DNA of 64,000 nucleotides from Haloferax marinisediminis (GTDB lineage: Archaea; Halobacteriota; Halobacteria; Halobacteriales; Haloferacaceae): the NCBI RefSeq assembly GCF_009674585.1, contig NZ_WKJP01000001.1, forward strand, positions 1,736,001 through 1,800,000, given 5' to 3'. Below are positions 1 through 8,250 of this stretch, piece by piece; the stretch's first letter is position 1; each line of letters opens with the position of its first letter. A model generated the notes under the pieces. That model was given only the letters and a program-made list of their open reading frames with translations, had not been told where the DNA came from and did no database searches. Position numbers and translations under genes: made by a program.

Positions 1-1010
1 CCGGAGAGCATCGCCTCGGTTCCGGAGTTCCCGAGGCCGAGTCCCGTCGTAATCGACGGTTTGTGCCGCTCGTTCGGTGGTGGGTAGTGGACGAACTCCG
101 CGGGGAGCGAAACTGTCTTTCCTGTCGCGAGGTGCTCGCCTTCGACCCACTGAATCGGTTCGTTCGGGTCTGGGTCGCGGTACGAATCCGGTCTGACGAA
201 CCGACTCGGTGGGATAGCACTCGGACGGGAGGCCGCGGGTGCGACTGCGAACTCGCTCGACCGATAGACGCCGGCCGAGTAGCGTTCGAGCGCCTCGCCC
301 AGTGCCTTCATGTACGCCTCGTCCCACCCTGCTGCCGCACCACCGGCGAGTTCTGCTGCGCGAGTGTCAGAGTACACCGTCGTATCGGCAGTCTGTGCCA
401 TGTAGTACGGCAGCGGGAACGACTCGCGCTCGCCGACCTGTGTGATTATTCCGACGCGCTCGTCGACTGCCAACTCGGCCCGCGAGAGTGCGTCGTCTAA
501 CTCGACGGCGCGAAAGTCGCGGCGAACCGTCCGGTCACGGTCCGTCGGTGATGGTGTTGGGAGGAACGACCGTTCTCGACCGGGCACTTCGACGACAGTG
601 CCTGCGATGTCGTCACCAGAGAGCAGCGAGATGCCGCGCCGACCGGCGATTGCCCCGGCGAGGCGAACCGCGGCACGGTCACCCGATGGACGACCAGACG
701 ACTCGGTGGTGGATGCGACGCGGGCGCGGAGGTCCGAGAAGTTGGCGCCCGCGTCGTCGAACGCCGACACGGCGGCGTCGATGTCCGAGATGGCGTGCCC
801 GCCCACGCCACCAATTTCGACCGCAATCCAGCGCCCTGCGGCAGCGTCAGCCGCGTCGAACGCATCGTTTCCGACCGGTGCCACGACGAACCCGAGGTCG
901 AACCCATCGAGCGCTTCAGGGGCCGGTTCGGTTACTGTCGCGTCGATATCGGTACAGGCCGCGCGAATCGACTCGGCGGCGGGACCGCTCCCGACGAGTC
1001 CGATGTTCAT
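1..1010 (-). CDS. YcaO family protein (partial, C-terminus outside window)
   Basis: Runs off the left edge, so about 336 N-terminal residues are visible and the stop is missing. It begins with a Gly-rich, Rossmann-like stretch (MNIGLVGSG) of about 100 residues, followed by the YcaO core: MKALGEALERYS at residues 234-245 and a PSITTGLGLGNSG motif near residue 320. YcaO enzymes use ATP to activate peptide amide bonds, making azolines or thioamides, and some archaeal members act on methyl-CoM reductase. The substrate here is unknown. The start is the first ATG of a frame that stays open to the edge. The next gene, tbsP, lies upstream on the same strand. Family call is firm; function is not. Confidence 0.85.
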   Translation of the reverse strand, partial: MNIGLVGSGPAAESIRAACTDIDATVTEPAPEALDGFDLGFVVAPVGNDAFDAADAAAGRWIAVEIGGVGGHAISDIDAAVSAFDDAGANFSDLRARVASTTESSGRPSGDRAAVRLAGAIAGRRGISLLSGDDIAGTVVEVPGRERSFLPTPSPTDRDRTVRRDFRAVELDDALSRAELAVDERVGIITQVGERESFPLPYYMAQTADTTVYSDTRAAELAGGAAAGWDEAYMKALGEALERYSAGVYRSSEFAVAPAASRPSAIPPSRFVRPDSYRDPDPNEPIQWVEGEHLATGKTVSLPAEFVHYPPPNERHKPSITTGLGLGNSGTEAMLS

Positions 1011-1076
1011 GAGCGCGACGAGGAACGGCGAAACAAAAAACAGGGGGGTATCGGTGGTCGGTTGCCGTCGAACGAC

Positions 1077-1904
1077 TTACGCTTCGAGGAGACGCTGTGC
1101 GACGTCGGCGAGTTCGTCGACGTCGGCGTCGACGAGCTGGTCGTCGCCGAGCTTCAGACGGAGGCGCGGGCGACCCACGTCGATTGGCACCTTCTCGGTG
1201 TCGATGAGACCGAGTTCTTCGAGTTTCGTCTTCGTCCGCGAGAACGTCGCCTTGCTCGCGATGCCCACGTCTTCGCCCCACTTGGAGATGTCGTAGAGGA
1301 GGACTTCGTTCCGGGCGGCGACGAGAAGCGAGATGGTCACTTCGTCGAGGCCGTCGCCGTCACCACGCGCGGAGGTGAGCGACGCGAGCACTGCGTCGAA
1401 GTCGTCGAGCGTCGATTCGCCGATGTCTTCAGAGAGCGTCTCGCGGACACGGGAGAGCGCCGGCGTGCGGAGTTTGAACTCGGGTGCGTCTTCCCAGTGT
1501 GCGCGGTGTGCGTCGAGCGCCGTCTGGACGAAGTCGTCGTCGTCGGTGACGAGGCCAGCGACCTTTCCACCCGCGCCGACGAGGGCGACGACGGAGTTGG
1601 GTGTGACGAACAGTGTGTTCTCGACTTCGTCACGCGCGGTGCGCATCGAGAGGACGTCTTCAGCGACGAGGTTCGCTGCGTTGGCGGCGACGATGAAGTC
1701 GTCCATGACCTCTTTCAACACACCCTCTTCGGCGACGAGACGAATCTGCGGCAGTCCCGACCCGATCTCCGTCGCGACGGTCACCAGACCCTCGATTACT
1801 TCGGCGGTTGGGTTCGCGACTAAAACTTCGTCTTCGGTCGACGAGAGAACGGATTCGATGATATCCTCTACCCCCTCAGCGAGTAGATTAGAACGAATAG
1901 CCAT
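1077..1904 (-). CDS. tbsP: TbsP-like HTH transcriptional regulator (DUF5821)
   Basis: 275 aa. The N-terminal about 180 residues form an alpha/beta domain that I recognise from the haloarchaeal TbsP/DUF5821 family. The C-terminal third (about 185-260) reads as a winged helix: SISKWGEDVG-like recognition region, then FSRTKTKLEELGLIDTEK. TbsP of Haloferax has been described as a partner of TrmB in controlling the glyceraldehyde-3-phosphate dehydrogenase gene gapII. The ATG lies about 26 bp from a strong A/T-only promoter element, which fits a leaderless transcript. It could co-transcribe with the YcaO gene 66 bp downstream. The assignment rests on remembered family similarity. Confidence 0.75.
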   Translation of the reverse strand: MAIRSNLLAEGVEDIIESVLSSTEDEVLVANPTAEVIEGLVTVATEIGSGLPQIRLVAEEGVLKEVMDDFIVAANAANLVAEDVLSMRTARDEVENTLFVTPNSVVALVGAGGKVAGLVTDDDDFVQTALDAHRAHWEDAPEFKLRTPALSRVRETLSEDIGESTLDDFDAVLASLTSARGDGDGLDEVTISLLVAARNEVLLYDISKWGEDVGIASKATFSRTKTKLEELGLIDTEKVPIDVGRPRLRLKLGDDQLVDADVDELADVAQRLLEA

Positions 1905-1921
1905 GACTTGAATATCGCCAG

Positions 1922-1938
1922 TAATATATTTAATATTA
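1922..1938 (-). promoter_or_regulatory. TATA region of tbsP
   Basis: A 17-bp stretch of only A and T, centred 26 bp from the tbsP ATG. It is also a near dyad (TAATAT at one end, ATATTA at the other). Spacing fits an archaeal TATA box driving a leaderless mRNA. Confidence 0.6.
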
Positions 1939-2270
1939 ACGCAAGACGACTATCAGAACGTATCCGATATTGGGTTGTACCAACTGTTTTACGGGCGAAT
2001 TGAGCATCTCGTTTCAGAAATTTTACTCCTCAACAGTCGTGGGAAAACTGACTTCGAGGGCGGCTGAACTTCCGTCGGTGAAACAGAGACGTGCAGTGGG
2101 AGTCGCTGGTCACGTTCTGGAACGAGACACGTCAGTGTCGGACACTCTCTGCGCGTTCGTGCATTTGTCACCGCGTGTCACTCTCTGAGTATGCAATATC
2201 GTGCAACACAACACCGGCAGGCGTAGCCAAAGGGGACACATTTATGCCCTAATTGGGCAGGATACTACAC
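1939..2270. other. Intergenic region between tbsP and glyA
   Basis: About 330 bp between two divergent genes. It holds the tbsP promoter on the left edge and the glyA TATA element on the right. A 72-codon open frame on the plus strand (1970-2188) has unbalanced codon use and no family resemblance, so I see no gene here. Confidence 0.5.
2239..2247 (+). promoter_or_regulatory. TATA element of glyA
   Basis: CATTTATGC centred 28 bp before the ATG at 2271. It supports a leaderless start at 2271 and argues against the in-frame TTG at 2253. Confidence 0.6.
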
Positions 2271-3518
2271 ATGGACTACAGCCACGTCCGCGACGTCGAC
2301 CCCGCTGTGGCAGACGCCCTCGAAGGTGAGGTCGAACGCCAGCGCGACACGCTCGCGATGATTGCCTCGGAGAACCACGTCAGCGAAGCGGTCCTCGAAG
2401 CACAGGGGAGCGCGCTGACCAACAAGTACGCCGAAGGCTATCCCGGCAAGCGCTACTACGCTGGTTGTGAGTTCGCCGACGACGTAGAGACCCTCGCCAT
2501 CGACCGCGCCAAAGAACTTTGGGGCGCCGAACACGTCAACGTCCAGCCGCACTCCGGCACGCAGGCGAACATGGGCGTCTACCTCGCGATGCTCGAACCG
2601 GGCGACAAGATTCTCTCGCTCGACCTGACCCACGGTGGTCATCTGAGTCACGGTCACCCCGCGAACTTCACGGGGAAACTCTACGACGTCGAGCAGTACG
2701 AAGTCGACGCCGAGACTGGCTACATCGACTACGAGCAGTTGGCAGAGAAGGCCGAGTCGTTCGAACCGGACATCATCGTCTCCGGCTACTCCGCGTACCC
2801 ACGCGCCGTCGAGTGGGAGACGATTCAGGAGGTCGCCGACGCCGTCGATGCACTCCACCTCGCGGACATCGCTCACATCACGGGCCTCGTCGCCGCAGGT
2901 GTGCACCCGTCGCCGGTCGGCATCGCCGACTTCGTCACGGGGTCGACACACAAGACCGTCCGCGCTGGCCGCGGTGGCATCATCATGTGCAAAGAAGAGT
3001 ACGCCTCGAAAATCGACAGCGCCGTCTTCCCCGGCGCACAGGGCGGCCCCCTCATGCACAACATCGCCGGCAAGGCCGTCGGCTTCAAGGAGGCACTCCA
3101 GCCCGAGTTCAAGGAGTACGCCCAGCAGGTCGTCGACAACGCGAAAGCGCTCGCGGAGACGTTCCAAGAACACGGCCTCAGCGTCGTCTCTGGCGGCACC
3201 GACACCCACCTCATCCTCGTGGACCTTCGTGACTCGCACCCGGACCTCACCGGTGGCGAAGCCGAAGAGGCCCTCGAAGCGACGGGCATCGTCCTCAACG
3301 CGAACACCGTCCCCGGTGAGACGCGCTCGGCGTTCAACCCGAGTGGCATCCGCGCCGGCACGCCCGGCCTCACGACGCGTGGCTTCGGCGAAGACGAGAT
3401 GCGCGAAGTCGGCGAACTCATCGTGAAAGTCGTCAACAACCCCGAAGACGACGACGTGCTCGCAGACGTCTCTGACAGCGTTCAGGAACTCTGCGACGCA
3501 CACCCGCTGTACGAGTAA
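2271..3518 (+). CDS. glyA: Serine hydroxymethyltransferase
   Basis: 415 aa, the normal length for archaeal GlyA. A PLP enzyme that interconverts serine and glycine and charges tetrahydrofolate with a methylene group. The PLP lysine is visible as K228 in TGSTHKTVRAGRGG, and the N-terminal IASENHVS and EGYPGKRYY motifs are intact. The product feeds FolD (5256) and thymidylate synthase (58430) in the same window. Start chosen at ATG 2271 because a TATA element sits 28 bp upstream. It is followed by a hairpin with a T run. Confidence 0.97.
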   Translation: MDYSHVRDVDPAVADALEGEVERQRDTLAMIASENHVSEAVLEAQGSALTNKYAEGYPGKRYYAGCEFADDVETLAIDRAKELWGAEHVNVQPHSGTQANMGVYLAMLEPGDKILSLDLTHGGHLSHGHPANFTGKLYDVEQYEVDAETGYIDYEQLAEKAESFEPDIIVSGYSAYPRAVEWETIQEVADAVDALHLADIAHITGLVAAGVHPSPVGIADFVTGSTHKTVRAGRGGIIMCKEEYASKIDSAVFPGAQGGPLMHNIAGKAVGFKEALQPEFKEYAQQVVDNAKALAETFQEHGLSVVSGGTDTHLILVDLRDSHPDLTGGEAEEALEATGIVLNANTVPGETRSAFNPSGIRAGTPGLTTRGFGEDEMREVGELIVKVVNNPEDDDVLADVSDSVQELCDAHPLYE

Positions 3519-3519
3519 G

Positions 3520-3541
3520 CACACCCTCGTTCGGTGTTTTT
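3520..3541 (+). terminator. glyA terminator
   Basis: ACACC and GGTGT arms separated by 7 nt and followed by TTTT directly after the glyA stop codon. The stem is short but the U-run is typical of archaeal 3' ends. Confidence 0.5.
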
Positions 3542-3623
3542 CACACTCTCCTGTGAGCAGTGCGTCCGCGCCGACACAGCGACCCGCTTTTTTGTCGGTT
3601 CCAGTCGTATCTCTCCTATCTCG

Positions 3624-4214
3624 ATGCGCAGACGCACGCTTCTCGGCACGCTCTCGGTGTCACTCGCCGCCGTAGCGGGGTGTACGTCTCCGGGAGGCTC
3701 TGAACCCATGACTGACGAGACCGACACTGACACACCGACTCGGACGACCGACGAGTCGGGCACGCAACGCGAAACATCGACTACAGAAACGACCACGACG
3801 GCTACCGACGGAGGAGCAACTGATGGTGATGGCGACGATGAAGGCGACCTCGACCTCCGCGAGGCGAACGTGATGGCGGTCACCTTCGAACAGTCGGGCG
3901 ACGACTATCGATTCTCGGTGACGCTCCTCCACGACGACGATGGCGAAGACGGCTACGCGAACTGGTGGGTCGTCGAATCGCTCGACGGAACCGAACTCGG
4001 CAAACGTGAACTCCTGCACGCGCACGGGACACAGGAGTTCACCCGCTCAGCGACCATCTCGATTCCCGACGGAACGACGTGCGTCGTCGTCCGCGGCCAC
4101 GACCAGACGCACGGATACGGCGGACAAGCGATGCTCGTGAACCTCGAAACCGGCGAGACACGGGCCGAACGACAGGGGCCAGAACCGCAGTCGTTCGCCG
4201 ACGCGACGTGTTGA
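3624..4214 (+). CDS. Tat-type lipoprotein, unknown function
   Basis: 196 aa. The N-terminus MRRRTLLG has the twin-arginine motif, then a short hydrophobic stretch and a lipobox (AVAGC, Cys20), so it should be exported folded and lipid-anchored. Residues about 25-75 are a Thr/Glu/Asp-rich linker, typical of haloarchaeal surface lipoproteins. The C-terminal 120 residues form one globular domain, predicted beta-rich, that I cannot name. It ends in Cys. The in-frame upstream start at 3534 would bury the Tat signal, so ATG 3624 is preferred. Confidence 0.8.
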   Translation: MRRRTLLGTLSVSLAAVAGCTSPGGSEPMTDETDTDTPTRTTDESGTQRETSTTETTTTATDGGATDGDGDDEGDLDLREANVMAVTFEQSGDDYRFSVTLLHDDDGEDGYANWWVVESLDGTELGKRELLHAHGTQEFTRSATISIPDGTTCVVVRGHDQTHGYGGQAMLVNLETGETRAERQGPEPQSFADATC

Positions 4215-4278
4215 AGCCGAGTCGGAACACTTCTGCGAAGTAACACTATTACTCGTCGGGTCGTACACTCAGTAGAGT

Positions 4279-4578
4279 ATGCCACCGATTCGCCGTCTCG
4301 TCCTCGACGTGATGAAGCCACACGAACCGTCGACGGTCGAGTTCGCTCGGAAGGTCGCGGCCGCGGCCGGCGTCGACGGAGTGAACGCCTTGCTTCTCGA
4401 AACCGACCGTGAGGTGCAGAACATCAGACTCGTCGTCGAGGGGGACTCCATCGACGTGAACGAAGTCGAAAAGAGAATCACGAACCTCGGCGGGACCGTT
4501 CACTCCATCGACGAAGTGATCGCTGGCGACGAGATGGTCGAATCACGAGACGTGCCACAGGACTGGCTTCCGCCGTGA
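4279..4578 (+). CDS. DUF211 family protein
   Basis: 99 aa, full length for DUF211, a small archaeal family with a ferredoxin-like fold. Diagnostic features are the start MPPIRRLVLDVMKPH and the segment GVDGVNALLLETDREVQNI. No biochemical role is established. Its stop overlaps the GTG of the next gene (GTGA at 4575-4578), so the two are translationally coupled and probably act together at the membrane. Confidence 0.85.
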   Translation: MPPIRRLVLDVMKPHEPSTVEFARKVAAAAGVDGVNALLLETDREVQNIRLVVEGDSIDVNEVEKRITNLGGTVHSIDEVIAGDEMVESRDVPQDWLPP

Positions 4579-5150
4579 GCCCGCGCCGCGTCGTCGCGCT
4601 GCTCCAGCAAGACAGTGTTCGTGCTATCTCCCGTCGGTACCTCGTCTCGAACGGATTCGACGGCGCGTTGACCTGCATCGGTCTCGTCATCGGCGCGTTT
4701 CTCACCGGCGTCACCGACGGGACGACAGTGGTCAAAATCGGTGTCGGCGCTGCAATCGGTCTCACCACGTCTGGCGTCTGGAGCGTCTGGGAGATCGAAC
4801 GGGCCGAGAAGTTAGCCGAACTCGAACGTCTCGAAGCGGCGATGCTGACCGACCTGCACGGGACTGTCGTCGAACGCGACAAAGCCGCTGCGAGAGTCAT
4901 CAACGCCGCCGCGAGCGGACTCGGCCCACTCGTCAGCATCGTCGTTCCACTCCTCCCGTTTCTCGCCGTCGGGTCGCTGTTCACGATGCTGACCGCGACA
5001 GCCACTTCCGTCGCACTCGGGACGGCCATTTTGTTCGGATTCGGTTCGTACATGGGGTCAATCTCCGGCCAGCGATGGTACATCGCCGGCTTTCGCATGG
5101 CGCTCGCGGGCGTCGCCGTGGCCGCCGTGAATCTGTTGTTTGGTGGGTAG
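4575..5150 (+). CDS. VIT1/CCC1-like small membrane protein
   Basis: 191 aa with four or five membrane segments (about 28-50, 54-72, 112-135, 138-160, 168-190) and a charged, helical EIERAEKLAELERLEAAM segment between them. The layout resembles VIT1/CCC1-type metal transporters, though the metal-binding Glu cluster is not obvious. Starts with GTG overlapping the stop of the DUF211 gene. Function is inferred only from topology and family resemblance. Confidence 0.65.
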   Translation: MSPRRVVALLQQDSVRAISRRYLVSNGFDGALTCIGLVIGAFLTGVTDGTTVVKIGVGAAIGLTTSGVWSVWEIERAEKLAELERLEAAMLTDLHGTVVERDKAAARVINAAASGLGPLVSIVVPLLPFLAVGSLFTMLTATATSVALGTAILFGFGSYMGSISGQRWYIAGFRMALAGVAVAAVNLLFGG

Positions 5151-5167
5151 GTACTGCAGAAAATACT

Positions 5168-5177
5168 CACATATGTG
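5168..5177. promoter_or_regulatory. Palindrome CACATATGTG upstream of folD
   Basis: A perfect 10-bp palindrome followed directly by a T/A-rich CATATTTA element, in the 105-bp gap before folD. It could be an operator or part of the folD promoter. A single palindrome is weak evidence. Confidence 0.3.
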
Positions 5178-5255
5178 CATATTTACTCCAGTTTGAAACG
5201 GAGAATAGGCACGATTCCGAATCTTTGAAATGGTCGGGGCACGCTGTCTGAGCCA

Positions 5256-6149
5256 ATGACGACCATCATCGACGGGAACGCCGTCGCCGAGGAGATTCGG
5301 TCCGGCCTGACCGACGCCATCGACACCCTCGAAGACGCCGGCGTGAAGCCGGGACTCGCGACAGTGCTGATGAGCGACGACCCCGCCAGCCAGACGTACG
5401 TCTCGATGAAACAGCGCGACTGCGAAGAAGTCGGTATCGAGGCGTTCGACTACGAACTCGACCCCGAGACCCCCGCAGACGAACTCTACTCGCTCATCGA
5501 CGACCTGAACGCCGACGACGACGTACACGGCATCCTCGTCCAGATGCCGGTCCCGGACCACGTCGACGACCGAACCGTCCTCCGCCGTATCGACCCTGCC
5601 AAAGACGCAGACGGCTTCCACCCCGAGAACGTGGGTCGCCTCGTCGCCGGCGATGCACGCTTCAAGCCCTGCACGCCGCACGGAATCCAGAAGCTCCTCG
5701 CCGCCGCAGACGTCGAGACCGAGGGTGCCGACGTGGTCATCGTCGGTCGCTCGGACATCGTCGGCAAGCCGATGGCGAACCTCCTCGTCCAGAAGGCCGA
5801 CGACGGCAACGCCACGGTCACGGTGTGCCACTCTCGGACGAAAGACCTCGCCGCGAAGACCCGCCAAGCAGACGTCGTCATCGCCGCCGTTGGCGTCCCT
5901 GAACTCATCACGGGTGACATGCTCTCCGAAGGAGCGGTCGTCATCGACGTCGGTGTCAACCGCGTCGACGCAGACAACGAGAAGGGCTACAAACTCGTCG
6001 GCGACGTGGAGTTCGAGTCGGCGAAAGAGAAGGCGAGCGCAATCACGCCCGTCCCCGGCGGCGTCGGCCCGATGACGCGCGCGATGCTCCTCTGGAACAC
6101 GGTCAAAGCGGCCGCAGAAGCCGAAGGCGTGGACGTCGACCTCCCCTGA
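5256..6149 (+). CDS. folD: Methylenetetrahydrofolate dehydrogenase/cyclohydrolase
   Basis: 297 aa. The bifunctional enzyme oxidises 5,10-methylene-THF with NADP and hydrolyses the methenyl form to 10-formyl-THF. Visible signatures are [14 protein letters not shown] with the catalytic Lys, the loop [11 protein letters not shown], and the cofactor motif [14 protein letters not shown]. The C-terminal [15 protein letters not shown] is canonical. It acts directly downstream of GlyA. A nudix gene follows after 5 bp, so they likely share a transcript. Confidence 0.97.
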   Translation: MTTIIDGNAVAEEIRSGLTDAIDTLEDAGVKPGLATVLMSDDPASQTYVSMKQRDCEEVGIEAFDYELDPETPADELYSLIDDLNADDDVHGILVQMPVPDHVDDRTVLRRIDPAKDADGFHPENVGRLVAGDARFKPCTPHGIQKLLAAADVETEGADVVIVGRSDIVGKPMANLLVQKADDGNATVTVCHSRTKDLAAKTRQADVVIAAVGVPELITGDMLSEGAVVIDVGVNRVDADNEKGYKLVGDVEFESAKEKASAITPVPGGVGPMTRAMLLWNTVKAAAEAEGVDVDLP

Positions 6150-6154
6150 ACCGG

Positions 6155-6667
6155 ATGGAAAAACAGATGGGCACACCACCCGGCATCGATGGAGAGTGGA
6201 CCGTCGATAGCGACGGTGTCGTCCAGCGGCGTAACCGTCGGTCGCTCGACGCCGACACGTTCGAACGCATCGCCACGCGCATTCGCGACGGCCTCGACTG
6301 GGGTGTCGCCGGACTCTCCGAACGAGACGGTTCAGTCCTCCTCGTTCGACAGGATGGACGGTGGGTCTTGCCCGGTGGTGGTGTCGAGTCGGGAGAGACC
6401 AAGACAGAAGCACTCGTCCGCGAGATGCGAGAAGAGACCGGGCTCGACGCGACGGTCGGCCCGCTTCGCGTCGTCACGGAACAGACGTTCACCCACGAAG
6501 ACGACCACGCGACGTTCCACTTCGCCATCTACGACGTCGCCGTCGAAGGCGAACTCACCGACGACCCGGGGCTCGAAGACGAGACGGTGACGGACGTGTC
6601 GTGGGTCGAGACGCTCCCCGAGGACACACTCGACCGGGCGTTGCTTCGGTACCTCCTCGACCGCTGA
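6155..6667 (+). CDS. Nudix hydrolase
   Basis: 170 aa. The nudix box GGVESGE(x7)REMREETG lies at residues 75-96 with all metal-binding glutamates present. It hydrolyses a nucleoside diphosphate linked to some moiety; the substrate cannot be read from sequence. The first 45 residues are an extra N-terminal segment before the core. An ATG at 6167 (four codons in) is an equally possible start. It lies 5 bp after folD, so a link with folate or pterin phosphates is conceivable but unproven. Confidence 0.88.
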   Translation: MEKQMGTPPGIDGEWTVDSDGVVQRRNRRSLDADTFERIATRIRDGLDWGVAGLSERDGSVLLVRQDGRWVLPGGGVESGETKTEALVREMREETGLDATVGPLRVVTEQTFTHEDDHATFHFAIYDVAVEGELTDDPGLEDETVTDVSWVETLPEDTLDRALLRYLLDR

Positions 6668-6697
6668 CGCAGTTCAATTCGTTCCCTCCCAACTCAC

Positions 6698-6729
6698 TTT
6701 TCTCCTCACCCAATTTTCTCCTCACCCAA
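6698..6729. repeat. Tandem duplicate of a 16-bp pyrimidine-rich unit
   Basis: TTTTCTCCTCACCCAA occurs twice head to tail (6698-6713, 6714-6729), and a partial third copy follows. It fills the gap between the convergent nudix and zinc-ribbon genes, so the T runs may end the nudix transcript. Confidence 0.85.
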
Positions 6730-6737
6730 TTCTCACC

Positions 6738-6971
6738 TCACTCGTGTGTCGCGATGAGCAGCCGCTCTTCTTCGCGGCGAACACAAAACCGCGTCCCGGC
6801 GTCGATGTCGAAACTGTGCGCCGGGCGCTCCGAGATGAGTAGTTGTGAGAAGGCGTCACCGCAGGCGGGACAGGCCACGTCCCTGCGGTTTTCGACGAGC
6901 ATCGTGTCCCCATCGTCGCGGAGCAGCTTCACACGGTGTCGAACCTCGTGGACGTCGAACCCGGCAGTCAT
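6738..6971 (-). CDS. Small haloarchaeal zinc-ribbon protein (DUF7385-like)
   Basis: 77 aa. Starts MTAGFDVHEVRHRVKLLRD and carries one CPAC pair in VACPACGDAF, with a later single Cys in FCVRREEERLL. Similar short proteins are widespread in haloarchaea and have sometimes been labelled flagella cluster proteins. No role is established. The ATG at 6971 is chosen over an in-frame TTG at 6998. Convergent with the nudix gene. Confidence 0.7.
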   Translation of the reverse strand: MTAGFDVHEVRHRVKLLRDDGDTMLVENRRDVACPACGDAFSQLLISERPAHSFDIDAGTRFCVRREEERLLIATHE

Positions 6972-7040
6972 CGTCGGCGAAGGGTCGTCGGAGGGCAAAA
7001 ACGTTCGGTGAACGGGCGACCGAAAGTCGGAGAGTCCCAG

Positions 7041-7751
7041 TCAGAAGAGCGCCGAGAGTTGGTCACGTGCCGAGGCGAGTGCGTCGAGGTCGTCGTCCGT
7101 GAGGTAGGTGTAGATGTCGCGAGCGACGCCGACGAGGGCTTCGGACTCGTTCAGCGAGATATCACCTTCGAGTGCATCGACTCGTTTGAGGTGGTTCGAG
7201 AGTGTTTCGAGCGTAGTTCGTGCCTCCGGGTCGGGGTGGTCGTCGAGCCACTTCGTCAGGTCGTCGTGGTACGCCTCGATTGCGTTCGCGTAGCCAAGTC
7301 CACGAGCGTCGGTGAGTGACTTCGGTACCTCCTTCATATCGGGGCGGATGCCCTCGTCGGCCTCACGAAGTAAGTCGAGGACGAAGAGCTGTTCGTCGTC
7401 GGTCGGTCGATTCGACCGTGCAACCACGTCGACGGCGTGAAGCAGTTCGTGGGCGGCGAGCGAGGTGTCGTCGAGCGGGAGGAGTTCGCCACCGTGGATG
7501 TACCCTGTCTTTCGAATGTACGCCCGGAGGTCTGATTTCAGCGCTGGTGCGGCGTCACGGAACGTCCCGTTTGCGACCGCTGCTCGATGTTCCGAGAGGT
7601 CCAGCACCGCCTGCCCAGCGGTGTGTCGTTCCCTGTCGCCGACACCGACGCTCCGGAGGCTTCCGCAGTACGGACACGAGACGCTCCCGGTCTCGTAGTA
7701 CGACCACTGCCGGCCACACTCCTTGCACTCTCGCTCGCCGCGTATCTCCAT
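7041..7751 (-). CDS. TFIIB-type zinc-ribbon protein, haloarchaeal
   Basis: 236 aa. An N-terminal zinc ribbon (CKECG near residue 10 and CPYCGSLRSVG near residue 27) is followed by an all-helical region of about 190 residues with no recognisable catalytic motif. I recognise the opening MEIRGERECKECGRQW from a conserved haloarchaeal family (DUF7117-like, from memory). The frame continues upstream to 7844, but those codons are rich in A/T at third positions, unlike the gene, so ATG 7751 is preferred. Function unknown. Confidence 0.75.
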   Translation of the reverse strand: MEIRGERECKECGRQWSYYETGSVSCPYCGSLRSVGVGDRERHTAGQAVLDLSEHRAAVANGTFRDAAPALKSDLRAYIRKTGYIHGGELLPLDDTSLAAHELLHAVDVVARSNRPTDDEQLFVLDLLREADEGIRPDMKEVPKSLTDARGLGYANAIEAYHDDLTKWLDDHPDPEARTTLETLSNHLKRVDALEGDISLNESEALVGVARDIYTYLTDDDLDALASARDQLSALF

Positions 7752-7860
7752 GCCGGGACGTTCGTTCCGCCGGCGCAAAAACGCGACGACCCATAGACGA
7801 AACGGACGAGGACGATATCGAGTCATCGAATCACCAGTAGACAATAGTTAGCCAATTTAC

Positions 7861-7867
7861 ATTTATG
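7861..7867 (+). promoter_or_regulatory. TATA-like element before the 48-aa gene
   Basis: ATTTATG lies about 41 bp before the ATG at 7905, giving a predicted leader of roughly 15 nt. It is the same ATTTATG-type element seen before glyA. Confidence 0.4.
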
Positions 7868-7904
7868 CCGAGTGTACATACGTCCAGGGGCCGAGAGGCG
7901 AGAC

Positions 7905-8051
7905 ATGCGCAGTGAATCGGAAGTCCGCGAGCAGTACGAGTTTCTGAAGGACGAACTCGAATCCGAAGATATGCGACACGAGGGCGTTCGAAAGCTCCTC
8001 ACGCACTACAGGCGAGCGCTCGGCTGGGTCCTCGAAGAAGAACACATATGA
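7905..8051 (+). CDS. Small acidic helical protein, 48 aa
   Basis: 48 codons opening MRSESEVREQYEFLKDELES and ending GWVLEEEHI. The sequence is highly charged and predicted to be a helical hairpin. It has normal haloarchaeal codon use and a TATA-like element upstream. I recall close relatives of this length in other haloarchaea, which supports a real gene. No function is known. It stands alone between the divergent zinc-ribbon gene and a long non-coding gap. Confidence 0.7.
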   Translation: MRSESEVREQYEFLKDELESEDMRHEGVRKLLTHYRRALGWVLEEEHI

Positions 8052-8163
8052 GTGCGTACAGACCGGTCACGGGGCGAGCGCACCACCAGAGTAAACGTTT
8101 CGTTCAGTTGTCAATGATTGTCACTCGTCGTTATCTTTAAGTAAAACCGAACGGTAGCCGGTA

Positions 8164-8192
8164 GTGACGCTTCGCTTTGGAGGGCCGAAGCG
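8164..8192. repeat. Inverted repeat 1
   Basis: GACGCTTCG pairs with CGAAGCGTC (9 of 9) around an 11-nt loop. It precedes a second hairpin about 30 bp away. Confidence 0.8.
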
Positions 8193-8219
8193 TCAGCGGG
8201 GACCAATTCAGGGCGGCAC

Positions 8220-8250
8220 GCCGTGCCGGAGATTTCCGGCACGGCATGCT
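8220..8250. repeat. Inverted repeat 2
   Basis: GCCGTGCCGGA pairs with TCCGGCACGGC (11 of 11) around a 4-nt loop (GATT). The flanks extend the symmetry partly (GGCACGCC before, ATGCTT after). It is the strongest short hairpin I found outside genes. Confidence 0.8.

Noticed and set aside
1970-2188. A 72-codon frame in the tbsP-glyA gap
   Set aside because: No TATA element at the right distance, poor codon bias and no similarity I recognise.
2265-3524. A 419-codon frame antisense to glyA
   Set aside because: glyA is canonical; the antisense frame has no family resemblance.
5168-5177. Palindrome upstream of folD as a definite operator
   Set aside because: Ten bases of A/T-containing palindrome occur often by chance; kept only as a low-confidence site.
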